Assembly (NCBI RefSeq): GCF_002159645.1
Contig: NZ_NFJB01000001.1
Coordinates: forward strand, 146,828-210,827
Length of the DNA stretch: 64,000 nt
DNA from: Parabacteroides sp. An277
GTDB lineage: Bacteria; Bacteroidota; Bacteroidia; Bacteroidales; Tannerellaceae
Reading direction: 5' to 3'
The notes beneath the pieces were generated by a model. It saw only the letters and a list, made by a program, of their open reading frames with translations, had not been told where the DNA came from and made no database searches. A program made the translations under genes and the position numbers. This document shows, piece after piece, positions 39,338 to 48,304 of the stretch. Position 1 is the stretch's first letter; every line of letters starts with the position of its first letter.

Positions 39338-40456
39338 ATGGAACGAATACGAGAAACACCCCGCCCGGACTATAAGGCGCGGATAGAGGCATTGGGGTTT
39401 GATTTCCACGATGCTTATTGGACGGAGGAAGCGGCCTATGTCTTGACGGCTTCCGAGGTAGAGGAGCTGGAGAAAGCAACCCGTGCGTGCTATGAAATGT
39501 ATTGCGAGGCAGCCGAATATATTATTTCAAACCGAAGCTTTGCCGAGCTTTTGATTCCGGAGGAGATGGAAGAGGCTATCCGAGCTTCGTGGGAAGAGGA
39601 TGAACTTTCGCTTTATGGACGTTTTGATTTTGCGATTCCATCCGACGGAGGTGCACCCAAATTGTTGGAATTCAATGCCGATACGCCCACGTCTTTGTTG
39701 GAAGCCGCTATCATCCAATGGCAATGGATGCAAGAGGTACACCCAGGCAAAGACCAATATAACTTGATTCACGAGAATTTGGTACAGAGCTGGCGAGATA
39801 TCCATGCGACGTATGGATGCGGACGTTATTATTTTGCCGGAGATCCTTCAGTGGCAGAAGATGCCTCGACCTTACGCTATTTGCTTTCGACCGCACAAGA
39901 AGCAGGACTCCCGACTGCCGAAGTAAGTATCCGCAATGTGGATTTCGATGCCACGCATAATTTCCTGCTTGATCCGGCTGGCGAAGAAATCGATTGCCTC
40001 TTCAAACTCTATCCGTGGGAATGGATGTTTGAAGAAAATGCGGAAGCATGCCGAAGCAATTGTTTTTTTCTGGAGCCTTTGTGGAAAAGCCTCATGAGCA
40101 ACAAGGCAATGCTTCCGGTGCTTTATCGTCTTTTTCCGGAGAGTCCCTATTTGCTCCCGGCTTATCGTTTCCCGACTCGGTTGGGAGGCAATTATTGCCA
40201 GAAGCCTGTTTTCTCCCGTGAAGGAGGAAATGTGACATTGGTACGTGATGGGAAGGTGTTGGAGTCGACCACGGGCATCTATGGCGAAGGAGAATACGTT
40301 TACCAAGCGAGGGTCGATATGCGTTCTTTCGAAGGATATTATCCGGTCATTGGGAGTTGGATTGTCGGAGGAGAAGCATCGGGCATTGGCATTCGCGAGA
40401 CTCGTTCGCGCATCACAGACAATCAGAGCCTCTTTGTACCTCATTATTTTATATAA
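39338..40456 (+). CDS. Glutathionylspermidine synthase-like ATP-grasp protein (YgiC/YjfC family)
   Basis: 372 residues. Family segments: YGRFDFAIPSDGGAPKLLEFNADTPTSLLEAA (the ATP/Mg-binding LLEFNADTP), NFLLDPAGEEIDCLFKLYPWEWMFEE, LFPESPYLLPAYRF, GGNYCQKPVFSREGGNV and IGSWIVGGEASGIGIRE near the C-terminus. It lacks the amidase half of true GSP synthetase. YgiC-type proteins have the ligase fold, but no confirmed peptide substrate. The ATG at 39338 is chosen over one at 39290, which overlaps the lipoprotein gene. Confidence 0.88.
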   Translation: MERIRETPRPDYKARIEALGFDFHDAYWTEEAAYVLTASEVEELEKATRACYEMYCEAAEYIISNRSFAELLIPEEMEEAIRASWEEDELSLYGRFDFAIPSDGGAPKLLEFNADTPTSLLEAAIIQWQWMQEVHPGKDQYNLIHENLVQSWRDIHATYGCGRYYFAGDPSVAEDASTLRYLLSTAQEAGLPTAEVSIRNVDFDATHNFLLDPAGEEIDCLFKLYPWEWMFEENAEACRSNCFFLEPLWKSLMSNKAMLPVLYRLFPESPYLLPAYRFPTRLGGNYCQKPVFSREGGNVTLVRDGKVLESTTGIYGEGEYVYQARVDMRSFEGYYPVIGSWIVGGEASGIGIRETRSRITDNQSLFVPHYFI

Positions 40457-40458
40457 GG

Positions 40459-41328
40459 ATGGAGATGGTATCTAAAATAGGATTGGTTTTGGAAGGGGGC
40501 GGGATGCGAGGTATCTTTACGGTCGGGGTATTAGATTATTTAATGGATAAAGGGATATGGTTCCCTTATGTAATAGGAGTCTCTGCCGGAGCGAGCAATG
40601 GCATTTCGTATGTTTCCCGCCAACGTGGGCGTTCTTATTTCAGCAATATCGAGTTACTTCAGAAGCATAATTATATCGGATGGAAGAATTGGTTTCGAGG
40701 GCGTGGCTATATCGACCTTGATTTCCTTTTTTACGAATATCCGGATCGTTATTATCCATTCGATTATGAGGCATACGCAGCTTATCCAGGTCGGTTCGTC
40801 ATGGTGGCGAGCAATTGCTTGACGGGAAAAGCGGAATATATCGAAGAAAAACACGACTTCCGGAGGTTGCTCGATGCGTGTAAGGCATCTTGCTCTTTGC
40901 CCGTGATGTGCCCATTGTCGTATGTGGATGGAATTCCGATGGTAGATGGAGGGGTGTGCGATTCGGTTCCGGTATTTCATGCGATGAAAGAGGGCTATAC
41001 ACGAAATGTCGTGGTCTTGACACGCAACAAAGGATATCGGAAACCAGAGAAGGATTTCTATTTTCCTTCTTTTATTTATAGGCAATATCCCGCTATCCGC
41101 GAGCGACTCCGTTTGCGTTATCGGGCATATAATCGATTGGTGGACGAGATTGATTGCCTGGAAGAGCAAGGAAGGGTATTGGCCATTCGCCCGATAAAAC
41201 CTATCCAAGTAGGGCGGACAGAGCGAGATGTCGTTAAACTACAAGCGCTTTATGAGGAAGGATATGCCTGTGGTTCGCAAATAGCCTCTTATCTTTCGGG
41301 AAAAGCTAACGGAGGTTTTATCCGATAA
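40459..41328 (+). CDS. Patatin-like phospholipase
   Basis: 289 residues. The oxyanion loop is GLVLEGGGMRGIFTVGVL (GGGxRG), the nucleophile elbow GVSAGAS with Ser42, and the catalytic Asp in MVDGGVCDSVP. It should hydrolyse acyl ester bonds of membrane or storage lipids. No signal peptide, so it is cytosolic or associates with the inner leaflet. It starts two bases after the ATP-grasp gene stops; the promoter at 38922 probably serves all three genes. Its last 40 bases overlap the convergent rlpA gene. Confidence 0.9.
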   Translation: MEMVSKIGLVLEGGGMRGIFTVGVLDYLMDKGIWFPYVIGVSAGASNGISYVSRQRGRSYFSNIELLQKHNYIGWKNWFRGRGYIDLDFLFYEYPDRYYPFDYEAYAAYPGRFVMVASNCLTGKAEYIEEKHDFRRLLDACKASCSLPVMCPLSYVDGIPMVDGGVCDSVPVFHAMKEGYTRNVVVLTRNKGYRKPEKDFYFPSFIYRQYPAIRERLRLRYRAYNRLVDEIDCLEEQGRVLAIRPIKPIQVGRTERDVVKLQALYEEGYACGSQIASYLSGKANGGFIR

Positions 41329-41747
41329 TTTTCAATCGGAAGAAAAGGCATGCGTGGATACATTAAATCGAGATAACGTAAATCTATCGGACCAGGTACC
41401 ACTTCGATGCGTACATGAGCCAAGCCATGACGGACAAATCCAAGGGCTTCGGCCGCTGATTTGGATACATCGATGATGCGCTTCCGGCGATGCGGTCCTC
41501 GGTCGGTGATTTGGACAATGACACTTTTTAGATTCCGTAGATTCGTCACACGAACATACGTTCCGAAAGGTAAGGTACGATGGGCGGCTACATAGTCATA
41601 TTTATCATGCACATAACCGCTTGCTGATACTTTTCCGTGGAATCGATGGTGGTAATAAGAAGCAAGTCCCTCTTCTTGGGCAAATCCCTTCCCGGAGATT
41701 AAGCATACGAAAAGTAGCGTAAATATGTGTCGTAAAGATGTTTTCAT
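41289..41747 (-). CDS. RlpA-like septal/cell-wall protein (double-psi beta-barrel)
   Basis: 152 residues with a signal peptide (MKTSLRHIFTLLFVCLISG). The RlpA barrel is complete: GLASYYHHRFHGKVSASGYVHDKYDYVAAHRTLPFGTYVRVTNL, VIVQITDRGPHRRKRIIDVSKSAAEALGF. Some RlpA proteins are lytic transglycosylases for naked glycan strands; this one lacks a SPOR domain, so septal targeting is uncertain. The start is placed at MKTSLRH, eight bases after the ferredoxin gene stops. The C-terminus is encoded within the 3' end of the convergent patatin gene. Confidence 0.86.
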   Translation of the reverse strand: MKTSLRHIFTLLFVCLISGKGFAQEEGLASYYHHRFHGKVSASGYVHDKYDYVAAHRTLPFGTYVRVTNLRNLKSVIVQITDRGPHRRKRIIDVSKSAAEALGFVRHGLAHVRIEVVPGPIDLRYLDLMYPRMPFLPIENYRIKPPLAFPER

Positions 41748-41755
41748 AAAGAAAT

Positions 41756-42538
41756 CTACGTGCGTGATTTGTAGATATATGGATTCACGTATCGTCCTTT
41801 CTTTTGCGTAATATGTCCACATTCGATAGCTCGGCGTGGACAACGATGGATGCAAGCAAGGCATTGAACGCACGCTTTGCCCCACGTCGGGAGGTTTTTG
41901 GGTTTCATCCGTATGTTTCGGGTAGGGCAAATCCGCACACACAATCCACAGGAATTGCATGCATCGGTAGCTTGGAAAGAGGTTTTCCCTGATATATGGC
42001 GTCGAAAGAGAGAGTAAAGGAAGTTCGTCTTGAGCGAAGCAAAAGTACCTGGATGATAAAGCGTATGCATGTCGTTTCCGCCTTTCCGTATCATTTCGGT
42101 GATTCTTCGAACCCGAGTGGGAGCTGCTTCGAGCTTAGCTCTTTCTATGGAAGGCGTATCCACATTGAATCCTGGCAAGAGGATATACGTATTGGGCATC
42201 TGGATGGAGAAGGTAGCTCGGAGTTCTGCCCCTTTCTGATGTAATGCTTTCCTGAGGACGCGATGTGCCCATCCGCAATCATCTCCGCATGTACAAACAG
42301 CATAAAGCGGATGCCCCGCGAAGAAATCCATCTCCAAATCTTCGATGAAGCGTAGCATCGGTAGGGCAGGTCCCCATGCGTGGATAGGCATCACGAGTAT
42401 GCACGTCTCGTCTGCTTTCATTTCATAAGTAGCTATTTTCTTTGCCTCTTGGATAGAGAAATAAGGCAAGGAGAGGCGCATACTTAATTCGCGCGCCACC
42501 CAAAACGAATTGCCTGTAGCTGAAAAATAAATAATCAT
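41756..42538 (-). CDS. EFR1-family ferredoxin-flavodoxin protein
   Basis: 260 residues. Flavodoxin-like N-terminal half (MIIYFSATGNSFWVAREL, VMPIHAWGPALPMLRFI) and a C-terminal double [4Fe-4S] ferredoxin (CNSCGLCVRICP and CVQCLACIHRCP). EFR1 proteins are thought to transfer electrons between clusters and a flavin, with unknown partners. All eight cluster cysteines are present. rlpA follows at eight bases on the same strand. Confidence 0.88.
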   Translation of the reverse strand: MIIYFSATGNSFWVARELSMRLSLPYFSIQEAKKIATYEMKADETCILVMPIHAWGPALPMLRFIEDLEMDFFAGHPLYAVCTCGDDCGWAHRVLRKALHQKGAELRATFSIQMPNTYILLPGFNVDTPSIERAKLEAAPTRVRRITEMIRKGGNDMHTLYHPGTFASLKTNFLYSLFRRHISGKTSFQATDACNSCGLCVRICPTRNIRMKPKNLPTWGKACVQCLACIHRCPRRAIECGHITQKKGRYVNPYIYKSRT

Positions 42539-42594
42539 ATCTTTTTCTTTGTTTCAGGTCGTAAATATACGAAAGAATTTTGATATTTTCTCCT

Positions 42595-42602
42595 TATCTT
42601 TG
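42595..42602 (+). promoter_or_regulatory. Candidate -7 element of ybaK
   Basis: TATCTTTG with a leader of about 50 bases. A TATAGGTATA word in that leader recurs in the leader of the ABC importer at 45.4 kb. Confidence 0.5.
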
Positions 42603-42661
42603 TACGGATTTATAGGTATAAGTCAGAAGAAAAATAACTATAAAAAGAAAAAGATATAGTG

Positions 42662-43141
42662 ATGAAGGAGAAAATCAATAAGACGAATGTCGCTCGTCTC
42701 TTAGATAAAGCGAAAGTGAAGTATACGTTGGTGCCTTACGAGGTAGATGAAAACGACTTGAGTGCTACGCATGTAGCGGAGCAATTGGGGGAGGATATCC
42801 GGCAAGTATTCAAGACGCTTGTTTTGCGGGGCGACCGGACAGGGTATTTTGTGTGCGTAGTTCCGGGAGGAGAGGAGGTCGACCTCAAGAAGGCAGCTAA
42901 AGTGTCGGGTAATAAGAGTTGCGAGATGATTCATGTAAAGGAGTTGCTTCCGCTCACGGGGTATATCCGCGGAGGGTGTTCGCCCATCGGTATGAAAAAG
43001 CATTTCCCGACGTATGTACACGCGAGTGCGCTGGAGTTTGAACAGATATATGTAAGTGCTGGCCAACGTGGATTGCAGATTCGCCTGGCTCCCTCTGATT
43101 TGCTTCGTGAAGCACAAGCGGAAAAGGCTGATTTAGTCTGA
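42662..43141 (+). CDS. ybaK: Cys-tRNA(Pro) deacylase, YbaK/EbsC family
   Basis: 159 residues. TNVARLLDKAKVKYTLVPYEV, SATHVAEQLGEDIRQVFKTLVLRGD (with the catalytic Lys in VFKTLV), CVVPGGEEVDLKKAAKVSG, and TGYIRGGCSPIGMKK match YbaK. It clears Cys wrongly attached to tRNA(Pro), acting in trans with ProRS. Monocistronic. Its last nine bases overlap the convergent ABC gene. I prefer ATG at 42662 to a GTG one codon earlier. Confidence 0.92.
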   Translation: MKEKINKTNVARLLDKAKVKYTLVPYEVDENDLSATHVAEQLGEDIRQVFKTLVLRGDRTGYFVCVVPGGEEVDLKKAAKVSGNKSCEMIHVKELLPLTGYIRGGCSPIGMKKHFPTYVHASALEFEQIYVSAGQRGLQIRLAPSDLLREAQAEKADLV

Positions 43142-44512
43142 TGCGGATGGCCAAGGGATGCGTTCGGCTTTCATTTCGCGTATCTCGTCTTCACTATGCG
43201 AGGTGAAGAGGATGGTGGTATTGGTTTGTTTTTGCCAAGCTAGGAGAAAATTGATGACACGTCTGCGCAAAGCTACGTCCAATCCTTTGAAAGGTTCGTC
43301 CATTAAAAGAAGAGGGGCAGGGAAGAGTAGGGCGCGTGCTAAGGCTACGCGTTGTTGTTGGCCATAGCTTAATGCTTCGGGGTATGAGTCTTCCAAACCA
43401 GTGAGTTCGAGGGTAGAAAAAAGAGTCGCTATACCCGTTTTCCATGTAGATTTCGAGTAAAGAGAAGCACTTGCTAACGAGATATTCTCTGAAGCGGTAA
43501 GGTGGGGTAAGAGCGTGGGTTCTTGGTAAAGGTTGGAGATAAGTATAGATGCGGGAAGTGGGAAGAGCGTACCGCCTGTGGGGCGATAAGTACCGTTCAA
43601 GAGGCGGAGAAGCGTCGTCTTTCCCGCTCCGGAAGGAGCCGAGAGAGCGTAAATCTTTCCTGGATGAAATTGGAAACTAAAATCTTTTACACCGAAACGA
43701 TAGGAGAGATGGCTTGCTTCGAATATTATTGGTTGCTCGTTTTCTGGACGGTGTGGTGTTGAGGAATGAGTGGTATAATGTATAGGTGGTTGGCATGAGG
43801 AGAGGCGGGCCATGAACTTGTCGGATAACCAGCTGAGCAAGATGGCCACGCATGTCCAAGCCATCACGCTGGGTACATCGAGGAATACTTGTGCGAGCTT
43901 CATTTCGCTCCCGATGCCATGCGTACATTGGGAGAGGACTTCGCCCATAATGATAGCGCGCCATCCGAATCCCATAGCCGACGTGAGCCCGCTAAAGAGT
44001 GCCGGACGGATTTGAGGGTAAAGGATTTGTGTCAATCGATTCCAGAGGCTGAGGCGAAAATGAACAGCCAGCTGCATCCGCTCGGGACGTAGTTGGGTGA
44101 ATCCTTTTAGCAAATTTTCCGTCAGGAGCGGATACATCGTGAGGAATGCAATGAGAAGCGGAATCAAATCAGCATTCAAAAAGATAAGTGCCAGCAAGAT
44201 AAAGGAAATAACTGGTACGGAGCGCATCAGGGCTAACCAGGGTGCTAAGAGTATTTGTCCTGTCTCTGAGCGATGCAATGTCGCTGCCGTCAGAAACGAA
44301 GCTACGCATGAAAGAAGCAATCCAAGACAAGTGCGAAAGCAAGTTACTCCTATTGATAGATAAAAATCCCTTTCTATCGCAAGTTTACCTAACGCATGGA
44401 GCAACTTTTCAAGTGGAGGCATCCATGTAGGTTCGTTCACCCACCAAGCAATTCCCTCCCAGACGAGTCCTAATAGTCCGATAGATAGGAGCGTAAGGAG
44501 CATTCGCTTCAT
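43133..44512 (-). CDS. ABC importer permease fused to its ATPase
   Basis: 459 residues in one chain. Residues 1-240 are a SsuC/TauC-like permease (five or six helices, with the EAA-type loop LAVHFRLSLWNRLTQILYPQIRPAL). Residues 262-459 are the nucleotide-binding domain: Walker A APSGAGKTT (292-300), signature LSYGQQQR (381-388), Walker B LLLMDEP (401-407), switch His439. These are usually separate genes. A homodimer would give the standard two-permease, two-ATPase importer. It overlaps the binding-protein gene by four bases. Substrate unknown; the class includes sulfonates, taurine and thiamine precursors. Confidence 0.87.
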   Translation of the reverse strand: MKRMLLTLLSIGLLGLVWEGIAWWVNEPTWMPPLEKLLHALGKLAIERDFYLSIGVTCFRTCLGLLLSCVASFLTAATLHRSETGQILLAPWLALMRSVPVISFILLALIFLNADLIPLLIAFLTMYPLLTENLLKGFTQLRPERMQLAVHFRLSLWNRLTQILYPQIRPALFSGLTSAMGFGWRAIIMGEVLSQCTHGIGSEMKLAQVFLDVPSVMAWTCVAILLSWLSDKFMARLSSCQPPIHYTTHSSTPHRPENEQPIIFEASHLSYRFGVKDFSFQFHPGKIYALSAPSGAGKTTLLRLLNGTYRPTGGTLFPLPASILISNLYQEPTLLPHLTASENISLASASLYSKSTWKTGIATLFSTLELTGLEDSYPEALSYGQQQRVALARALLFPAPLLLMDEPFKGLDVALRRRVINFLLAWQKQTNTTILFTSHSEDEIREMKAERIPWPSASD

Positions 44513-45405
44513 AAGGGTTGCGCAATAAAATGAGCATCAGGCAAACGGCTATCCAGCGCACGTGAATCGAAATCGCGAATCAACAAGAGGAAGCGACGAA
44601 TGTCTTCAGGGTTTTCACGTGCGGGGATATATTGGATACGGCATCGGCGGAGCGATTCGGGTGTCAACATCTCGCGGCCAAACACTTTCCGGTTTTCCAA
44701 TATGCGGATGGTCTGCATCGGGAACTCGTTGGCATATTGGCATGTACGATGTAAAAGGCTATCTAAGACAGCTTGCAAGGGGAGCATCTCTTGGCGGCAT
44801 AGGATAGCTGTTTGGGGAACGTTCAGGCCGTTTGGACGGTTTAAATCAGCTAAAATCTGAAGCGTCGTATCACGATGCAACGCTACCGAAAGGAAGGGCT
44901 CGCTCAACACCGCTGTATGTACCTTAGCCGAACTGAGTGCTGAAAGGATTTCGCGTGGCGTGGCGAACGTGTAATTGTAGGTGTAGTGTCCTTGTGGCTG
45001 AAGATAGTAGCGCGTCAAGATGTCTGGCGTCGTACCTGCTCCAAAAAGGTAAACAGGCGACGAGATGCTATCCCGTCCTACGAGGTAAAGCGTTCCCCAA
45101 ATGGGGCATCCCAAGAGGGAGTAATGCACACCTTTGTTATACAGGTTGGCCGCCGTAATCATCGGTAATACAGCTATATCTGTTTTATGTTGAATGAGTT
45201 GCGCCTGTATCTGTTCAGGCGAATCGAGTATTTTTACGCGGATTTCTTTTCCTTCCAGACGCGGTTTTTCCTGCATCCATTGAGCAAAAGCGATGGCTGA
45301 CGGTCCGCGAAGTACGGATACCTGTACCGCCTCCTCATTCGCCTCTTTAGGTTGCCAAGCGCATCCCATAAAGGTCATTCCCAGTAATAACCAAATGTAT
45401 TTCAT
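44509..45405 (-). CDS. ABC importer substrate-binding lipoprotein (NMT1/SsuA-like)
   Basis: 298 residues with lipobox MTFMGC. Two-lobe type II binding protein: VSVLRGPSAIAFAQWM, TDIAVLPMITAANLYNKG, LLGCPIWGTLYLVGRD, TPREILSALSSAKVHTAVLSEPFLSVAL, LNVPQTAILCRQEML. That order fits the NMT1/THI5-like family. It is the first gene of the pair, coupled to the permease-ATPase. Its leader of about 95 bases has an ACCTAT/ATAGGT stem and may be regulatory. The ligand cannot be read from the sequence. Confidence 0.84.
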   Translation of the reverse strand: MKYIWLLLGMTFMGCAWQPKEANEEAVQVSVLRGPSAIAFAQWMQEKPRLEGKEIRVKILDSPEQIQAQLIQHKTDIAVLPMITAANLYNKGVHYSLLGCPIWGTLYLVGRDSISSPVYLFGAGTTPDILTRYYLQPQGHYTYNYTFATPREILSALSSAKVHTAVLSEPFLSVALHRDTTLQILADLNRPNGLNVPQTAILCRQEMLPLQAVLDSLLHRTCQYANEFPMQTIRILENRKVFGREMLTPESLRRCRIQYIPARENPEDIRRFLLLIRDFDSRALDSRLPDAHFIAQPL

Positions 45406-45505
45406 TCTTTTTATACCTATAATCGTCAGAAGATATACCTATAAATCGGGGAATTCATTCCTTTGTTTTCGAGGAAATTCATAGGTCGTTCTCTTCCATA
45501 TGATG

Positions 45506-45537
45506 CAAAGGTAAAGCTCTTTTTCGGGTCTTCCAAA
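45506..45537 (-). promoter_or_regulatory. Promoter of the ABC importer operon
   Basis: Minus-strand TTTG (45534-45537), 20 bases, TACCTTTG (45506-45513). It gives a leader of about 95 bases before the ATG at 45405. Confidence 0.75.
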
Positions 45538-45903
45538 TTTTCGATAGGACTGGAGTGTGAAATTCTATTAAATTAATAGTTGGAAATGGACATGACCGTC
45601 CGGACAAAATGATTTTCAATTTACCCTTGTTCTCTCACTGGATATGAGAATGAAAAATATGACCGTAAAAGTGCTCCAAGAGGGTATCCTATACTCTTGA
45701 GTATAATACTTCTATGAGGGATTTAAAAAATAAGTTGAAGACGAGTGTAAACAGACGGCGTGTGGGATGAAGGCTTTTGCTTATTCGAAAGATTATGCGT
45801 ATTTTTATAGCGGAGATTCAAAAGAGGATGCTGTGCTTTTGGTGTGTTGTCTGATAGCAAAACGGGCGATTTTGTCCCGGAATGCTAAAAAATAGGGAAA
45901 TAA
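45538..45903. other. Stretch without a clear gene
   Basis: Between two divergent promoters. The only open frame is 42 codons at 45767-45895 (+), starting MKAFAYSKDYAYF, without a convincing ribosome site; I do not call it. A weak inverted repeat (ATACTCTTGAGTATAAT, near 45690) is the only structure seen. Confidence 0.5.
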
Positions 45904-45935
45904 GTTGCAAACGGGAAATATCTGTCGTATATTTG
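45904..45935 (+). promoter_or_regulatory. Promoter of the GH20 gene
   Basis: GTTG (45904-45907), 20 bases, TATATTTG (45928-45935); the ATG follows at 45982. Confidence 0.65.
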
Positions 45936-45981
45936 TGACATCTTAGTAAAAGCAAAGTATTCACACTTAATACAAAGACAG

Positions 45982-48300
45982 ATGAACAGATTCGTAAAGT
46001 ATGCGTGCGTGTGCGCTTGTGCGACTTTCGCATGGAGTTGCGCAGAAGCCCCGAAAGTAGAGGGCAGTTACGAGATTATCCCGCTTCCACAAGAAGTGAG
46101 TTTGCAAAACGCCAACCCTTTCCTTCTGACGGCCAAAACGCCTATTGTGTACCAAGAGGGGGACTCGGTGATGGCTCAGACGGCCCAGTTGCTTTCCTCT
46201 TATATTGAGGAATTGACAGGTTATGCACTGCGGGTGTCTACAAAAGAGAAGAAAGGAATTCACCTTTCTGTGGATGAATCAATTACTAATCCGGAAGGAT
46301 ATCGTTTGGTGGTAACTGCCGGGGGAGTGGAAATTGCTGGAGGTTCAGAGGCTGGTATCTTTTACGGTGTGCAAGCCTTGCGCAAAGCTATACCCGCTGA
46401 AGCTGAAGGCATGGAGGTAGAACTTCCTGCCGTGACGATAAATGATGCACCCCGTTTTGGGTACCGTGGATTGCACTTCGACGTCTCGCGCCATTTCTTC
46501 CCGATTGATTCAGTCAAGAAATTCATCGACATGCAGGTACTCCACAACATGAATACTCTGCATTGGCACCTGACAGATGACCAAGGATGGCGTATTGAAA
46601 TTAAGAAATACCCCAAACTGACTGAGATAGGTTCACAACGAAAAGAGACCGTTATTGGTCGTAATTCAGGTCAATACGACGGGACGCCCTATGGAGGATA
46701 TTATACACAAGAGCAAATTAAGGAGGTGATAGAATATGCCAAGAAGCGGTTCGTAACGATTGTTCCCGAAATCGACCTTCCGGGACATCAACAAGCAGCC
46801 CTAGCTGCTTATCCCGAATTGGGGTGTACGGGCGGACCCTATGAAGTATGGACGCAATGGGGTATTTCCGACGACGTGATTTGTGCGGGAAACGACCATG
46901 CGATGCAGTTCCTGGAAGATGTATTGGCCGAAGTAATCGACCTCTTCCCCTCGGAATATATCCACATCGGAGGTGATGAATGTCCGAAAGTACGCTGGAA
47001 AACGTGCCCGAAATGCCAAGCCCGCATCCAAAAAGAGGGTATCAAAGGTGACCAGAAGCACTCCGCTGAAGAGTATCTACAGAGTTACGTCATTTCGCGT
47101 ATGGAAAAGTTTGTAGAGAGTAAAGGGCGACACATCATCGGATGGGATGAAATCCTGGAAGGAGGATTGGCACCGAATGCGACCGTGATGAGCTGGCGAG
47201 GTGTGGCTGGAGGCATTGAGGCAGCTAAACAACATCACAACGTCATTATGACGCCTAATTCGCATCTCTATTTCGATTATTATCAATCGACCGATACTGA
47301 GCATGACCCGCTTGCCATCGGAGGTTATGTGCCCATTGAGCGTGTTTATTCGTTTGAACCGACGAACGACATTCCACAAGAGTTTCAGAAATATATCATC
47401 GGCGTTCAAGCCAACCTTTGGACGGAATATATTCCAACCTTCGCCCAAGTGGAATATATGGAAATGCCTCGTATTGCCGCTCTCGCCGAAGTGCAATGGA
47501 CGGAACCTGCGAACAAGAATTACGAGCAATTCCTTTCTCGTTTGGTACGTCTGACGAAGCTTTATGACCGCAAACATTATAATTATGCAAAGCATATTTT
47601 TGATGTAAAAGCCACTTTTACGCCGGATAACGAACAAGGATGTGTTGTGGTAAACCTTTCTACGCTGGGTGATGGCGATATCCGCTATACGCTGGACGGG
47701 AGCGAACCGACTCCACAGAGTACAGCTTATACAAGTCCGCTTCAAATCAAAGAAAACGTTACGTTGAAGGCCACCGCATTCCGTCCGACAGGGCAAAGTC
47801 GAGTTCTCACCGAAAAAATCGATTTTAGCAAATCTACTGCCAAACCCATTACCCTGAAGGAACAACCCAGTAAAGGGTATGAATATGAAGGAGCGAAAGT
47901 ATTAGCTGATGGTCTTTGTGGAAATGACAATTATAAGACGGGCCGTTGGTTAGGATTCCAAGGGAAAGACATTGATGCCACGATCGATCTGGGCGAGATT
48001 ATGGAAATAAGTAAAGTTTCGTTCAATAGCAATGTGGTAAAAGCTGATTGGATTATGGGCGTGAATGGTGTCACGGTGCGCGTATCGAGCGATGGTTCGA
48101 CCTATAAAGAGATTGCATCAAAGAAGATACCTGCCCTTGGAAAGGATGACAAAGATGGTATCTATTCGCATGAAGTAGAATTTGCCCCAACGAAAGCACG
48201 CTACGTGCAGGTCGTTATCAAAAATGCCAATCTTCCTGCATGGCATGGAGGGGCGGGTAATCCGGCTTATATTTTTGTGGATGAAATTAAAATCTTCTAA
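45982..48300 (+). CDS. GH20 beta-N-acetylhexosaminidase, lipoprotein
   Basis: 772 residues with a lipoprotein signal (TFAWSC). GH20b domain to about residue 155, then the catalytic barrel with HWHLTDDQGWRIEIKKYPKL, IPEIDLPGHQQAALAAYPELG and the acid pair Asp332-Glu333 in HIGGDECPK; WDEILEGGLAPNATVMSWRG and LWTEYIPTFAQVEYMEMPRIAALAEVQW follow. A chitobiase-type Ig domain (IRYTLDGSEPTPQS) and a C-terminal F5/8C carbohydrate-binding module complete it. It removes terminal GlcNAc/GalNAc from host glycans. A gene four bases downstream may be co-transcribed. Confidence 0.95.
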   Translation: MNRFVKYACVCACATFAWSCAEAPKVEGSYEIIPLPQEVSLQNANPFLLTAKTPIVYQEGDSVMAQTAQLLSSYIEELTGYALRVSTKEKKGIHLSVDESITNPEGYRLVVTAGGVEIAGGSEAGIFYGVQALRKAIPAEAEGMEVELPAVTINDAPRFGYRGLHFDVSRHFFPIDSVKKFIDMQVLHNMNTLHWHLTDDQGWRIEIKKYPKLTEIGSQRKETVIGRNSGQYDGTPYGGYYTQEQIKEVIEYAKKRFVTIVPEIDLPGHQQAALAAYPELGCTGGPYEVWTQWGISDDVICAGNDHAMQFLEDVLAEVIDLFPSEYIHIGGDECPKVRWKTCPKCQARIQKEGIKGDQKHSAEEYLQSYVISRMEKFVESKGRHIIGWDEILEGGLAPNATVMSWRGVAGGIEAAKQHHNVIMTPNSHLYFDYYQSTDTEHDPLAIGGYVPIERVYSFEPTNDIPQEFQKYIIGVQANLWTEYIPTFAQVEYMEMPRIAALAEVQWTEPANKNYEQFLSRLVRLTKLYDRKHYNYAKHIFDVKATFTPDNEQGCVVVNLSTLGDGDIRYTLDGSEPTPQSTAYTSPLQIKENVTLKATAFRPTGQSRVLTEKIDFSKSTAKPITLKEQPSKGYEYEGAKVLADGLCGNDNYKTGRWLGFQGKDIDATIDLGEIMEISKVSFNSNVVKADWIMGVNGVTVRVSSDGSTYKEIASKKIPALGKDDKDGIYSHEVEFAPTKARYVQVVIKNANLPAWHGGAGNPAYIFVDEIKIF

Positions 48301-48304
48301 AAAG

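Noticed and set aside
42608..45448. TATAGGTATA words in the leaders of ybaK and the ABC importer as a shared regulatory motif
   Set aside because: Ten AT-rich bases in two leaders are too few to claim a motif in this sequence.
45767..45895. 42-codon open frame upstream of the GH20 promoter
   Set aside because: No clear ribosome site or promoter, no recognisable motif; the length is within chance expectation for AT-rich sequence.
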